Shown here piece by piece: positions 35,513 through 44,402 of a stretch of 64,000 nucleotides of DNA (position 1 is its first letter; each line of letters opens with the position of its first letter). A program made the position numbers and the translations under genes. The notes below the pieces were generated by a model that saw only the letters and a list, made by a program, of their open reading frames with translations, did not search any database and had not been told where the DNA came from. Source of the DNA: PNON01 sp964387025 (GTDB lineage: Bacteria > Chloroflexota > Anaerolineae > Anaerolineales > Anaerolineaceae). The stretch lies in NCBI GenBank assembly GCA_964387025.1, contig CAYLUZ010000005.1, positions 124,001-188,000 on the forward strand, given 5' to 3'.

Positions 35513-36379
35513 ATGAAGAATAATCATCTGTCAACAAATGAATGGGGTGAGCGTATCTTTGTGGCTTTGCTGTTCACAGTCGTGGCAGGGTTGATCATGA
35601 TTGTTTTCTCTCCCTGGGGAACCGGGTCAGTTCTGTCCAGGACAAATGACTACCTTGCAAAGATCGGGGTGAGCCTGTTACTGCTTATATCAGCGCTGCT
35701 GGTTCGCAGGAAAAAGCGCTTTGAAAAGTACTGGCAGATCTTGTTCGCATTGTTCATTCTGACCATTGCAATCTCCCTTGATAAAATCTTTGGTATCTAC
35801 CTGATCAAGCAACTGGGAGTGACCGATTCTACCCCGGCTGGTTGGGCTCTCCCGAAATTAAATGAATGCTTTGTAGTTGTAAGCGTAATCATCATCTTTA
35901 CCCTTCTTTCAGGTGGCAGTCTGGGCTCGATCTACATCCAAAAAGGGAATCTGAAACTAGGTCTCATCATTGGATCGATCACTTTCATCATCTTTGTTGC
36001 CGGGGCTGTCCCTATGGCAAGCCTTTTCCAAGCGCAAAACCTGAGCCTGGTCAGGATCATCCCTTGGATACCCTGGATATTGATCCATGTATTGTCGAAC
36101 GGGACTATGGAAGAGATGTTATTTCGCGGATTGTTCCTTCGCAAACTTGAACCTCTTGTGGGAAAGTATTTGTCCATATTCTTGCTTGCCTTTATATTCA
36201 CCGGTTTGCATTCCTGGGTATCTTACACGGCAGATAACCGGATATTTCTCGCGGTCACCTTCCCTCTTGCGCTTGCCCTTGGGTACATTATGTACAAGAC
36301 CGATAGTGCGTGGGGCTCAATACTCATTCATGCTGGTATGGACATCCCAATCATGCTGGGTACCTTTTCGAATCTATAA
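35513..36379 (+). CDS. CPBP family intramembrane protease (array gene)
   Basis: 288 residues with about eight spans. The motif EEMLFRGLFLRKLEP (near residue 200) gives the paired Glu and Arg, LHSWVSY supplies the first His and ILIHAGMDIP the second. It is intact. The start ATG follows aaggagattt. Members process prenylated proteins or give immunity to peptide toxins. It differs in sequence from the chromosomal CPBP gene at 14110. A promoter core repeat lies about 230 bases upstream. Confidence 0.9.
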   Translation: MKNNHLSTNEWGERIFVALLFTVVAGLIMIVFSPWGTGSVLSRTNDYLAKIGVSLLLLISALLVRRKKRFEKYWQILFALFILTIAISLDKIFGIYLIKQLGVTDSTPAGWALPKLNECFVVVSVIIIFTLLSGGSLGSIYIQKGNLKLGLIIGSITFIIFVAGAVPMASLFQAQNLSLVRIIPWIPWILIHVLSNGTMEEMLFRGLFLRKLEPLVGKYLSIFLLAFIFTGLHSWVSYTADNRIFLAVTFPLALALGYIMYKTDSAWGSILIHAGMDIPIMLGTFSNL

Positions 36380-36620
36380 TTGTCTGTAGAGTGCATTCGC
36401 AACGCACCCAATTCATTTACCACCAACTCCCCTATTATGATTAAAGATCACCCGCAAAGACTGTCCAGTTTACACTATCGCAAAGGTTAGATGCATATTC
36501 GAACATCCAGCCTGGATGCAATAAGGGTCGCTATTTGCTATACTTAAGACGGCAGGGTGCACTATATCAATCTAGTTGGGCGGTTGTAATAATAAGGTAT
36601 GTTTCGGGAAAGGAGTATAT
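36380..36620. repeat. Array spacer (palindrome, core repeat copy 2)
   Basis: Begins 7 bases after the stop with a variant of the palindrome (GTGCATTCGCAACGCACC, ~36391), then 'gattaaagatcacccgcaaa' and the core repeat at 36470-36549 with TTTGCTATACTTAAG. The following gene starts 72 bases after the promoter-like box and has its own aaaggagt ribosome binding site. Confidence 0.8.
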
Positions 36621-37052
36621 ATGAAAGAACTTCGCACCGAAATCGAGATTCAGGCAACGCCAGAAACAGTTTGGCAAGTCTTAACTAGTCTCGACAATTA
36701 TCCAGAGTGGAATCCATTTATCTACCACGCGATTGGAAAGGCACAGGTGGGTGAAAAAGTGGACATCACTTTTAAGACTGGGTCAAAAGAGATGACGTTA
36801 CATTGTACTGTCGTAAAGGTGGAGCCAACCAAAGAATTACGTTGGAAGTATTATGTTGCCCTACCTATTTTGTTCAGTGGTGAACATAGTTTCATCATTG
36901 AACAGGTAGAGACCAATAAGGTAAACTTTATTGACAGGGAGATATTCAACGGCATACTTGTTTCATCGCAAGCAAAAGACATAGACATAAATTCAAAGCG
37001 GGGTTTTGAAGCCATGGATAAAGCATTGAAAGCAAGAGCCGAGAAAAATTAG
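36621..37052 (+). CDS. SRPBCC (START-like) domain protein
   Basis: 143 residues from the ATG at 36621, with a strong aaaggag site. It begins LRTEIEIQATPETVWQVLTS then YPEWNPFIYHAIG, the standard opening of the polyketide-cyclase/dehydratase SRPBCC family. It ends with a C-terminal helix (GFEAMDKALKARAE) that covers the pocket. The protein would bind a hydrophobic ligand; the reaction or role is unknown. It is common for such proteins to be found in gene cassettes and near regulators. Confidence 0.87.
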   Translation: MKELRTEIEIQATPETVWQVLTSLDNYPEWNPFIYHAIGKAQVGEKVDITFKTGSKEMTLHCTVVKVEPTKELRWKYYVALPILFSGEHSFIIEQVETNKVNFIDREIFNGILVSSQAKDIDINSKRGFEAMDKALKARAEKN

Positions 37053-37382
37053 CCTGTATATTGAGCTGAAACCCACCGATATGTGCCTTTTCCCCGTGGA
37101 AATGGCCACCCACAATATCCAACCGGTTGGCGGTATCGCAAGGATTATATGCAGTTCCGAACCTCCAGCCTGGATGCAATCAAGGCAGCTATTGCTATAC
37201 TTAAGGCGCTTTTGAGGCACAGTTTTCTGCTCCAAACCATAAATCCAGGGCACATCTGTACCACGAATGGGCATAACACAAACCGTTGGGTAGTTCCTAT
37301 GCAAATCGTGAATTAAGTGACCCTTCGTACCTTGCGGAACTTTATTTACCTACCATACGTCATTGCCTTCAAGGAGAAGACA
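37053..37382. repeat. Array spacer with recognisable DUF35 coding relic (core copy 3)
   Basis: From 37096 GTGGAAATGG is identical to the DUF35 gene at 33072, and the next ~35 bases match it codon for codon with changes (ACC CAC AAT ATC ... GGC against ACC CGC AAG ATC ... GGC). The core repeat follows directly (37129-37206) with ATTGCTATACTTAAGG. This copy links the core repeat to the DUF35 end. The tail 'gggcataacacaaaccGTTGGGT' ends at 37291. No gene inside. Confidence 0.75.
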
Positions 37383-38084
37383 ATGAAAAAACCATTTACC
37401 TTACTGATAATCGCCCTAATAATTAATGGATGCGCACCAGTTGTAACTTCTACACCAAGGCCTGCAATTACTCCCGGGGCTAGCATCACCTCAACTAACA
37501 CTACCCCACCAAATTCCGAGTCGACATTAAATAGTGGAGTTCAAAAAGTGTATATTGTCGATAAATATATAATTGAAATCCCCGAAGACTTCACTGTTCA
37601 TGAAAATCTTTCGAGTTCTACTACATCAGTTCCGATATATAGGATTGAGGCGTCAAACGGCGCAAGTTTCGATATTATAGTGCACCCGTATAATGTTTTA
37701 TCATCACCTATACCAGGCAAATGTATCGTCTCAACAGATTTTGATGCGGGTATAACCTCCGCTCCAATCTTTTGTGAAGGACTATCACTAACCAATTTAT
37801 TCACAATTCCAGATAATCGGATAATTAAATACGAAAGTGTAATTAGCGATTTATCACTAATACCTTGTACAGCAAACTCACCTTGTCCGGTTGTAGTACC
37901 AACCGAAAAAAGATATTCAACAACTTATGTATTCGTTATCGCCGATAAGTCTCTTGCTACTATTCTCGAGTTTTACGTTGGCGATGCTTTTCGCAGCACG
38001 TCCAAAGAAATAGATGAATTTGAAGGTTTAGGTGCTGTTTTGTATAATTCAATCATTCCTTCGTTGTCAATTAGAAATCCATAA
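37383..38084 (+). CDS. Lipoprotein of unknown function
   Basis: 233 residues. The ATG at 37383 follows aaggaga; the earlier in-frame start at 37317 lies in spacer. A signal peptide ends at LIINGC, a lipobox, with Cys at about residue 17. A Ser/Thr/Pro-rich linker of ~35 residues is followed by a globular domain (VYIVDKYIIEIPEDFTVHEN). Two Cys pairs (TPCTANSPCP) may form a disulphide. Located outside the membrane. No family recognised. Confidence 0.78.
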   Translation: MKKPFTLLIIALIINGCAPVVTSTPRPAITPGASITSTNTTPPNSESTLNSGVQKVYIVDKYIIEIPEDFTVHENLSSSTTSVPIYRIEASNGASFDIIVHPYNVLSSPIPGKCIVSTDFDAGITSAPIFCEGLSLTNLFTIPDNRIIKYESVISDLSLIPCTANSPCPVVVPTEKRYSTTYVFVIADKSLATILEFYVGDAFRSTSKEIDEFEGLGAVLYNSIIPSLSIRNP

Positions 38085-38373
38085 CCTCATAAATGGTCAC
38101 AAACTACTGTTTGCACCGGTGTTATTATCCTCGTAGCGAAGCAGAAAGGACCTCACCGAGCATGTGGTTTTGACCGCCAGGTCTCCAGCCTTTTTCCAGT
38201 CTGGCGGTATCACAGGGATTATATACAGCTTCGAACGTCCAGCCTGGATGCAATCAAGGCGGAGATTTGCTATACTTAAGGTCCTTATGAATCACAGCTT
38301 TCTGCACCAATCAAAGTCCACACCTGCCCCGATGGGGTATAACGCAAACCGAAGGGAGAGATGACTAAATATC
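38085..38373. repeat. Array spacer (block 'gtttgcaccggtgt', core copy 4)
   Basis: Contains the 'caccggtgttattatcc' block at ~38116, 'tagcgaagcagaaagg', 'gttttgaccgccaggtctcc', then the core repeat at 38203-38280 (TTTGCTATACTTAAG) and tail 'ggtataacgcaaaccGAAGGGA' at ~38340-38360. Here the terminal heptamer is mutated from GTTGGGC. No gene within. Confidence 0.8.
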
Positions 38374-38628
38374 ATGTTCAAGACACGTGAGATCGCCATC
38401 GGACCAATCTTACGGTTTTTGCTTGGCACGTTAGGAATTCTTGCCATGATAACTGGATTGTTTCTCTCAGTAAGAGAGGTCTGGTTTGCAATTCAAGGAG
38501 AGAGGTTGAGATTGTTATCTGCTTTACTTCTTCTCTTAATCACGACTGGGGGTGTATCTCTTTTGCGCAGTGCAATTCGAGGGCGGCTCTCCATCCGTTC
38601 TTACCAGGAACTACACAAATTAAAGTAG
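38374..38628 (+). CDS. Small two-span membrane protein
   Basis: 84 residues: a short basic start, two hydrophobic segments (PILRFLLGTLGILAMITGLF and LRLLSALLLLLITTGGVSLL) and a basic tail (RGRLSIRSYQELHKLK). The ATG at 38374 lies about 95 bases downstream of the core repeat's promoter-like box, as expected for a cassette gene. No family recognised. Confidence 0.65.
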   Translation: MFKTREIAIGPILRFLLGTLGILAMITGLFLSVREVWFAIQGERLRLLSALLLLLITTGGVSLLRSAIRGRLSIRSYQELHKLK

Positions 38629-38926
38629 AATAGTGCGTTTGTAACGCACCATTTCAATCGCACCTGGTATTCTCAGTCAGTGGGTACGTTCGTAACGCAC
38701 CTAATTCATATATCACCAACTCCGCACCTGTCTTAAATGGACACCCGCAAGATCCGCTCCGACGGCAATATGTGCGGGGACTGTTGAACCCGAAAAATCT
38801 CAGAAATGTGATCAAAAATTTTTAATCAGCTATGTACGAAATGCCTTCTAATTGGAAGGTGCTTTTTTTACATTAATGGCATAATTGCAGCATATCAAGA
38901 GTCCGTATACTTAATAATAAGGCGGC
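38629..38926. repeat. Array spacer: two palindromes, DUF35 fragment and terminator
   Basis: Two copies of the GTGCGTTTGTAACGCACC-type palindrome occur at 38633 and 38682. A DUF35 3' fragment (38741-38769) matches the gene at 33082-33110 with one or two changes. It breaks off at 'atatgtgcgg'. A terminator hairpin GCCTTC..GGAAGGTGC plus TTTTTTT lies at 38843-38868. There is no core promoter repeat before the next gene. Confidence 0.75.
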
Positions 38927-39202
38927 TTGCCATATTCGAAGGACAAAAAACATCTTATACAAATATATGAAGCAACCATGACCGAAATAGATAAACACCA
39001 CGTATTGGATAGCGAAGTCTTTACCTATCGTGTGAGCAAAGACGATAAAGTTTTCATCTATTGGCGAGGAAAGCAGGTCACGATTTTATTAGGGGAAGGA
39101 GCCCAAAGGTTTATCAGCAAAATAGAGCTCCTTAATGACCAGGAAGTACAATTGGTCATGGCGAAAGCAACGGGCGACTTTAAGCGGGGCAATGAGCGTT
39201 GA
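38927..39202 (+). CDS. Small conserved-looking protein, unknown
   Basis: 91 residues from a TTG at 38927 that follows aaggcgg; an ATG at 38978 is an alternative. It has a helix then strands (SEVFTYRVSKDDKVFIYWRG, VTILLGEGAQRFISKIELL) and a charged C-terminus (ATGDFKRGNER). Its composition and length resemble small DUF proteins of mobile cassettes. I do not recognise the family; it may be real because codon use is protein-like and no repeat overlaps it. Confidence 0.6.
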   Translation: MPYSKDKKHLIQIYEATMTEIDKHHVLDSEVFTYRVSKDDKVFIYWRGKQVTILLGEGAQRFISKIELLNDQEVQLVMAKATGDFKRGNER

Positions 39203-39538
39203 GAGACAAATAGTTAAAGTCTGTAGGGTGCGTTGCGAACGCACCTTATTCATTTACAACCAACTCCCCTATTGTGATTAAAGATCACCCGCAAAGACTG
39301 TCTGGTTGGCGGTATCGCAAGTGATATATGCAGTTCCGAACCTCCAGCCTGGATGCAATCAAGGCTGCCATTGACTGTCAAAAAGATGAACCTATGGCAG
39401 ATCATTGCCTGAACCTGTCGATACCGAAACTCCTATAAATTTGAAGATGTTTTTTAATAATTTATGCAATAATTGCAGTGTATCATTCTTCCGTATAATT
39501 ATATTTAGACGCTTCGCCAGGTTATTAAAGGTGAGTAG
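39203..39538. repeat. Array spacer (palindrome, truncated core copy 5)
   Basis: Palindrome GGTGCGTTGCGAACGCACC at 39227-39245, then 'gattaaagatcacccgcaaa' and a core repeat at 39308-39374 that is cut short before the TATACT box ('gctgccattgactgtc'). It continues with 'cctgaacctgtcgata' (~39409) and AT-rich DNA up to the ATG at 39539. This is one of the two plus-strand genes whose upstream core repeat lacks its promoter-like end. Confidence 0.75.
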
Positions 39539-40084
39539 ATGTCACATCAGACAAGCATCGCAACCCTTCGCAAGGACTCAATTATTGCATGGTCAGCATC
39601 CATATTCTTGGCTGCTTTTGGTGTCGTTTTCCTTATGCTCTTCTTACGCCCCTCGCTTATCGGTGTTTCTCCCGACTCCACAGTGGACTACGAGGGAAAA
39701 CCCATCTGGCTCGTCTTTGGTATGCTATTCGTTATCCTGGGCATGGTTTTCCAAAGGATAGCCTATCGTTGGCCCTGCCATCTGTTATTTGTGCTTCGTA
39801 CCCAACAGGCTAAACCGATGCGTCTCCAAATCAAAGTCGAAGAAGATTCGGATCACACTCAATATTATGCCTGTCTATCCGATGATACTGGCGGAGCTAA
39901 TCCGAAAGGCTGGCGAGTCGGCCTTTGGGCACCATCCCTGGATATTCGGGGTCTGATCGGAAATGAGCTAAACGCGAAAGTCTACATCGATCCACAAACA
40001 GCTAACCCAGCAGTTATTGAGTATGCCAATGGCTATCTTTGGGCAATGAAGGGGGCAGTCATCCCCTACCCAACATCAACATAA
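39539..40084 (+). CDS. Membrane protein with soluble C-terminal domain, unknown
   Basis: 181 residues: two membrane spans (about 17-37 and 55-73) then a soluble domain with a beta-rich look (MRLQIKVEEDSDHTQYYACL, GWRVGLWAPSLDIRGLIG, NAKVYIDPQTANPAVIEYAN). The start ATG at 39539 follows aaaggtga. Domain size and pattern recall an OB or PilZ-like fold, but no motif is convincing. Function unknown. Confidence 0.72.
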   Translation: MSHQTSIATLRKDSIIAWSASIFLAAFGVVFLMLFLRPSLIGVSPDSTVDYEGKPIWLVFGMLFVILGMVFQRIAYRWPCHLLFVLRTQQAKPMRLQIKVEEDSDHTQYYACLSDDTGGANPKGWRVGLWAPSLDIRGLIGNELNAKVYIDPQTANPAVIEYANGYLWAMKGAVIPYPTST

Positions 40085-40438
40085 TCGAGCACATAGTTGG
40101 TAGGGTGCGTTACGAACGCACATTATTCTTTTATCACCAACTTCTCAGCTGTCTTAAACGGTCATCCGCAAGATCCACCCGACTGGCAATGAGCGCGGCA
40201 TCCTCGTATACAGCTACCCACAGCACTCCACTTGGTCGTGCACAGCACTCCCTTTGGTCGTAAGTTCCGCCCGGAGCTTGCCGGTCCGCGGTGAAATCCT
40301 AAATTGTATAAAAAAAAAGGTTCTCCAATTCTAAAGAGTCTTTTTAATGCTGGAGCATAAATGCAATATTTCAAGAGGTAGTATTTTACTTTTTTTTAGT
40401 GGCAATGATAACTTCACCCCTGTAATTTCTCTCTTTTC
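40085..40438. repeat. Array spacer with long DUF35 relic, interrupted
   Basis: Palindrome at 40104. Then 40161-40217 aligns codon for codon with DUF35 codons (GTCATCCGCAAGATC... GAGCGCGGCATCCTC...), with third-position changes. After a 44-base insertion that ends 'ccctttggtcgt' comes a further DUF35 piece 'aagttccgcccgg' at 40262. The remainder (40275-40438) is AT-rich with nothing recognised; the next gene is convergent. Confidence 0.75.
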
Positions 40439-41659
40439 TTAAGGTACCCAGGGTAAGGAAATTTGCAGCAGACCTGCATCGGAACTTAATACCCATAAGC
40501 TGGTCCCGTCATATCCGATGCTATCAACATATTCTCCAACTTTCAATTCACCAATTTTTTGACCGATTTTACTGTCAAAATAATACAACGTTCCTTCACC
40601 TGCAATCCAAACCATCCGGTTATCGGCAGCAATATTTATACTTCCATGGTCGTAAATTTCACTGGTCACATCGACATGAAATTCTGGTTGATCGGTCTTG
40701 TTAATATCATAACCATCCAGGTAATATGCATCGTTGTCAGAATAGTAGTGTGCAACCAACCACACCTTTCCATCTGCCAAGACAAGCGGATTCCCTAACA
40801 CACCAGTATCCCGAACGCCTGAACTTTGGTTATCTTTAAGCTCTGAAGGATCATTTGCATTTACAAGCCATAGATCATGCCTGCAATCATCGCACCAACT
40901 ACCTGTGATCCACATCCACTTCTCACCATCATATGCAAAATGGGCATCGCTGGGTAGACCATTTGGTAATGACATATATTTAAGCGTTTCAGTATCAACC
41001 ATACCGAAATTGACCCACATTTTTCCTGGTGAATTCCCAAGTTGGGTTGGAGCAGTACCATAATCTCCATCGTTGGTGATGGGGATTCTTTTGATGACCT
41101 CGCCTTGAGGCAATTCGATAACATATAGGATTTCTGCTTGATTTGGATCATCGATGCTGGCAAGGACCCATAATCTATTGTTTTCGAGTTCAATGTCAAA
41201 AAAGATCTTTGCTTCGATCTCTGATATAGTCATCACGAGATCCCCGGTTAGCGGATCCCATTGCTGCAAACCTGAGAACAACGTGCCCGTCCAGACCTGC
41301 CCCGGTAATGCAAGCATCGCCCCTGATCCTCCTCCCTGGTTGTATGGGATGTCTGAAACCTGAATACTTTTTATGACTGTTGGTTCAACTAGGGTTATTG
41401 CCTGGGTCGGGGGAATATTTACTGCTTGTTCAGGTGTAGACATGAGGGTAGCCAGAACTGTTGGAGTATATTGAGCTGGCATATCAGTTGAAATTGGATG
41501 CTGTGTACTTGCCGAAGCAACAGAGGCCTCCGTTGCGATTGATGTTGGATTGCTGGATGACGAAATGAGTTGTGGTTGAGGTTTACAAGAAATCAAGGTT
41601 ATTGCATAAAAGAACATGCTGATCAAGATTTGAAATTTGTATTTTATAGTAAACGTCAT
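40439..41659 (-). CDS. Lipoprotein with beta-propeller (PQQ/NHL-like) repeats
   Basis: 406 residues on the minus strand, one of two genes reversed relative to the array. Signal peptide with lipobox LISC at about residue 24, then a Thr/Ser/Pro-rich linker to about residue 80. From there a beta-propeller pattern repeats, each blade holding a W-x-G/T or W-V motif: GQVWTGTLFSGLQQWDPLTG, ENNRLWVLASIDDP, DGKVWLVAHYY, ADNRMVWIAGEGTLYYFD and GTSLWVLSSDAG. Likely a surface-exposed binding protein. No catalytic residues seen. Confidence 0.8.
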   Translation of the reverse strand: MTFTIKYKFQILISMFFYAITLISCKPQPQLISSSSNPTSIATEASVASASTQHPISTDMPAQYTPTVLATLMSTPEQAVNIPPTQAITLVEPTVIKSIQVSDIPYNQGGGSGAMLALPGQVWTGTLFSGLQQWDPLTGDLVMTISEIEAKIFFDIELENNRLWVLASIDDPNQAEILYVIELPQGEVIKRIPITNDGDYGTAPTQLGNSPGKMWVNFGMVDTETLKYMSLPNGLPSDAHFAYDGEKWMWITGSWCDDCRHDLWLVNANDPSELKDNQSSGVRDTGVLGNPLVLADGKVWLVAHYYSDNDAYYLDGYDINKTDQPEFHVDVTSEIYDHGSINIAADNRMVWIAGEGTLYYFDSKIGQKIGELKVGEYVDSIGYDGTSLWVLSSDAGLLQISLPWVP

Positions 41660-42083
41660 CTAGAAATCCTTATAATATCAATGATAAGCAATCAGAAGAA
41701 TACCAACCAATTATTTTCATTGTAACCGATTCAATTAGCAGCACAAGGTACTTCTTCTCCTTTGTTCGCGCCGGTGTCTCCACCGCGCGCAAGGTTTTGA
41801 CCGCTAGGCTCCATGCTTTTTCCTAATCCTTCACCCTGCAGTGATGGTGCTCACAAGCTCCGATCGGATGGCTTTATCGCAAGGGTTTTCTGCAGCTTCG
41901 AACCTCCAGCCTGGATGCAATAAGGTCAGCCATTTGCTATACTTAAGGTGCTTGTGCAGTAATTTTTCCTGCCTTTAAGCAGAGTTCACGCCCGCCCCAG
42001 CCGTACCCCTGAGGGCATAACGCAAACCGTTGTGTGGCCATTGAAACAATTCGCCGAATCCATCGTTAAGAGGAGAAAATTTC
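41660..42083. repeat. Array spacer (block 'gttcgcgccggtgt', core copy 6)
   Basis: Carries 'gttcgcgccggtgtctccaccg' at ~41765, 'gttttgaccgctagg', a DUF35-like trace 'gctcacaagctccgatcgg', the core repeat at 41869-41948 with TTTGCTATACTTAAGG, and tail 'gggcataacgcaaaccGTTGTGT' at ~42013-42035. The first 100 bases serve as the upstream region of the minus-strand lipoprotein gene. Confidence 0.8.
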
Positions 42084-43001
42084 ATGTCCTTAAGTAATCA
42101 ATTCTTGATAGACAATCATGCATTCTCAATCAGTGATGTTCCAACGATGGAAGAGATGGATCGAGTTCAAAATGCTTTTGAAAATGATAAGCGCATCCAA
42201 ACTCTTGGGGAATATGACCAACCAGGCATTGAGATCAATCTGGTCTTGAAAGATTCAAAGGGGGTTGTTCAGGGAGGGGTTATTGCCAGCACAGTATTCA
42301 GAGTGATGCATCTAGAGGTCCTATGGGTGACAGAGGATTACCGTGGGATGGGATACGGCAGACAACTTGTTCTCGGAGCAGAGCAAATTGGCTACGCACA
42401 TGGTTGTATCACATCCCAAACTTGGACTCTTTCCTTTCAGGGACCTAAGTTTTATCCAACCATCGGATATGAACTTTTAGGTATCTATGATGGTTACCCC
42501 AACGGGATAACTGAACATGTTTTCATGAAACGATTGGCAACAGATCAACAAAAAAATAGGAAACTTGGCATTCCTGACTCTCAGGGTCTCTACCTTACAA
42601 CAGATGTAGACGAAGAGAACAAGAAAATTCTTCACGAAGGACTACACCGCCATGTGAAAATAAATGTCGGCGAGGGTTATAAAGGAACTAAAATTAAGTT
42701 GATCATTAAAGATCAAGAAAGTGAACTCATAGGTGGGCTATCTGCTTGGACAACCCTCTCCAACCTGATCTTTGATTACATCTGGATTGCAGAAAGTTTC
42801 CGCAGAAAAGGCCTAGGAAGAATGTTGATGCTGCAGATGGAAAGAATTGCCAGAGAGAAGGGTTGTATTGCCTCACAAGCATATTGTTTCTCGTTCCAAG
42901 CCCCAGACTTTTTTCAAAAAATGGGTTATAAGATTCTTGGTACATCCAATGGTTACCCTCCCCCCGTTAATGAGTTATACCTTATCAAAAAATACAAATA
43001 A
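42084..43001 (+). CDS. Tandem GNAT acetyltransferase (two-domain)
   Basis: 305 residues made of two homologous GNAT domains. Domain 1 (about 20-150): LEVLWVTEDYRGMGYGRQLV, then HGCITSQTWTLSFQGPKFYP and GYELLGIYDGYPNG. Domain 2 (about 175-305): FDYIWIAESFRRKGLGRMLM, KGCIASQAYCFSFQAPDFFQ and GYKILGTSNGYPP. The RGMGYG and RRKGLG loops bind acetyl-CoA. The internal duplication is nearly symmetrical. The start follows agaggag. Both copies resemble small GNAT enzymes of resistance cassettes; the substrate is unknown. Confidence 0.85.
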   Translation: MSLSNQFLIDNHAFSISDVPTMEEMDRVQNAFENDKRIQTLGEYDQPGIEINLVLKDSKGVVQGGVIASTVFRVMHLEVLWVTEDYRGMGYGRQLVLGAEQIGYAHGCITSQTWTLSFQGPKFYPTIGYELLGIYDGYPNGITEHVFMKRLATDQQKNRKLGIPDSQGLYLTTDVDEENKKILHEGLHRHVKINVGEGYKGTKIKLIIKDQESELIGGLSAWTTLSNLIFDYIWIAESFRRKGLGRMLMLQMERIAREKGCIASQAYCFSFQAPDFFQKMGYKILGTSNGYPPPVNELYLIKKYK

Positions 43002-43337
43002 GGACTCATCATGAACAAGTTGCACAATAATGGTTGCAGTTTATAGTGGGTAGGGTGTTGCGTTCGCAACGCACCTTATTCATTTACCACCAACCCCCCT
43101 ATTGTGATTAAAGATCACCCGCAAAGAAGGTCTGGTTGACGCTTTCATAAGGGGTATTTTAAGCTTCGAACCTCCAATCTGGATGCAATCAAGGTTGACA
43201 TTTGCTATACTTAAAATACTTTTAAAGCGTTGCATTCCTGATCTGAAGCAGAGTCCACACCCGCCCACTTGCGGTAACGCAAACTGTTGGGCGCTTCAAA
43301 TAGTTAACCATCACGACCGGAGATCACACTACACCAT
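43002..43337. repeat. Array spacer (palindrome, core copy 7, end GTTGGGC)
   Basis: Palindrome at 43054-43075, 'gattaaagatcacccgcaaa', core repeat at 43138-43214 (TTTGCTATACTTAAA), tail 'gcagagtccacacccgcccac...ggtaacgcaaact' and a perfect GTTGGGC at 43286-43292. The rsgA start is 46 bases further. The tail and its end are the best-preserved of the array's own type. Confidence 0.85.
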
Positions 43338-44402
43338 ATGAAACTACAAGATATCGGATTTGACCAATGGTTTCAAGAGCAGCAACAAGAGTTGCAGATA
43401 CCTCATTGCAGCGTCGCCCGGGTGACTGCAGTCAACAAAGATAGCTATTTGGTCCGAAATGAGAATAGCGAGGTTCAAGCTGAGGTTACGGGCAATCTTC
43501 TTTTCTTAGCCGAGTCGGGCATGGACTTACCCGCCGTAGGCGATTGGGCATTTGTGCAATACTACAACTCTGACACACTTGCCATTATTCATGGACTATT
43601 TCCAAGGAAGACGATTCTGCAAAGGAAAACACCCGGCAAGAAAATAGAGCACCAGGTAATTGCAGCCAACATTGACGTTGCCTTCGTTGTTCAATCCTGC
43701 GAGAGAAATTTCAATTTGCGCAGACTGGAACGCTATCTTGTGATGATCAACGAAGGACATATAGAGCCAATGCTCCTATTAACCAAGAGCGACCTGGTTA
43801 GCACCGAGGAATTAGAACAAGAGATTTCACAAGTCCGACAAGCGAGTATTCACTGCCGAATCATTGCTCTTAGCAGTAGAACCGGCTCCGGCTTGGATCA
43901 AATCCGTCAGGTATTGGAAACTGGCAAGACGTATTGTCTGTTGGGATCATCAGGAGTGGGTAAAACTACGCTCTTGAATCAGCTTATAGGCCAAGATCTA
44001 TTCGAGACGAACACAGTCCGCGAGTATGACGGAAAGGGAAGACATACAACCTCCCGTCGCCAATTAATTGTCCTGGATCAAGGTGCTATGTTGATCGATA
44101 CCCCTGGAATGAGGGAATTAGGCAATATTGGAGCCAACAGTGGAATCGAAGAGAGCTTCTATGATATTTGGGAACTCTCTCAGACATGCCGTTTCACCAA
44201 TTGCTCTCACACAACCGAAATCGGCTGCGCGCTCCTGGCGGCGCTTGAGAACGGAGAATTGAGTGAAAAAAGATATCAAAGTTACCTAAGCTTACTCAAG
44301 GAATCTGAATACTATCAAATGTCCTATGTCGAAAAGCGCGAAAAGGATCGAAAATTCGCGCAGTTCATTAAGTCAGCAATGAAACACAACAAGAAGAAGT
44401 GA
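43338..44402 (+). CDS. rsgA: Ribosome small subunit GTPase RsgA-like
   Basis: 354 residues of the circularly permuted GTPase that acts in 30S maturation. An OB-fold N-terminus leads into the GTPase with G4 LLTKSDL before G1 LGSSGVGKTTLLNQL and G3 DTPGMRE. The C-terminal zinc motif is CRFTNCSHTTEIGC. All motifs are intact. The start at 43338 has a weak site. RsgA is normally a housekeeping gene, but this copy sits in the array, bracketed by GTTGGGC at 43286 and GCCCAAC at 44414, so it is probably a cassette-borne paralogue. Whether another rsgA exists in the genome cannot be seen. Confidence 0.93.
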   Translation: MKLQDIGFDQWFQEQQQELQIPHCSVARVTAVNKDSYLVRNENSEVQAEVTGNLLFLAESGMDLPAVGDWAFVQYYNSDTLAIIHGLFPRKTILQRKTPGKKIEHQVIAANIDVAFVVQSCERNFNLRRLERYLVMINEGHIEPMLLLTKSDLVSTEELEQEISQVRQASIHCRIIALSSRTGSGLDQIRQVLETGKTYCLLGSSGVGKTTLLNQLIGQDLFETNTVREYDGKGRHTTSRRQLIVLDQGAMLIDTPGMRELGNIGANSGIEESFYDIWELSQTCRFTNCSHTTEIGCALLAALENGELSEKRYQSYLSLLKESEYYQMSYVEKREKDRKFAQFIKSAMKHNKKK

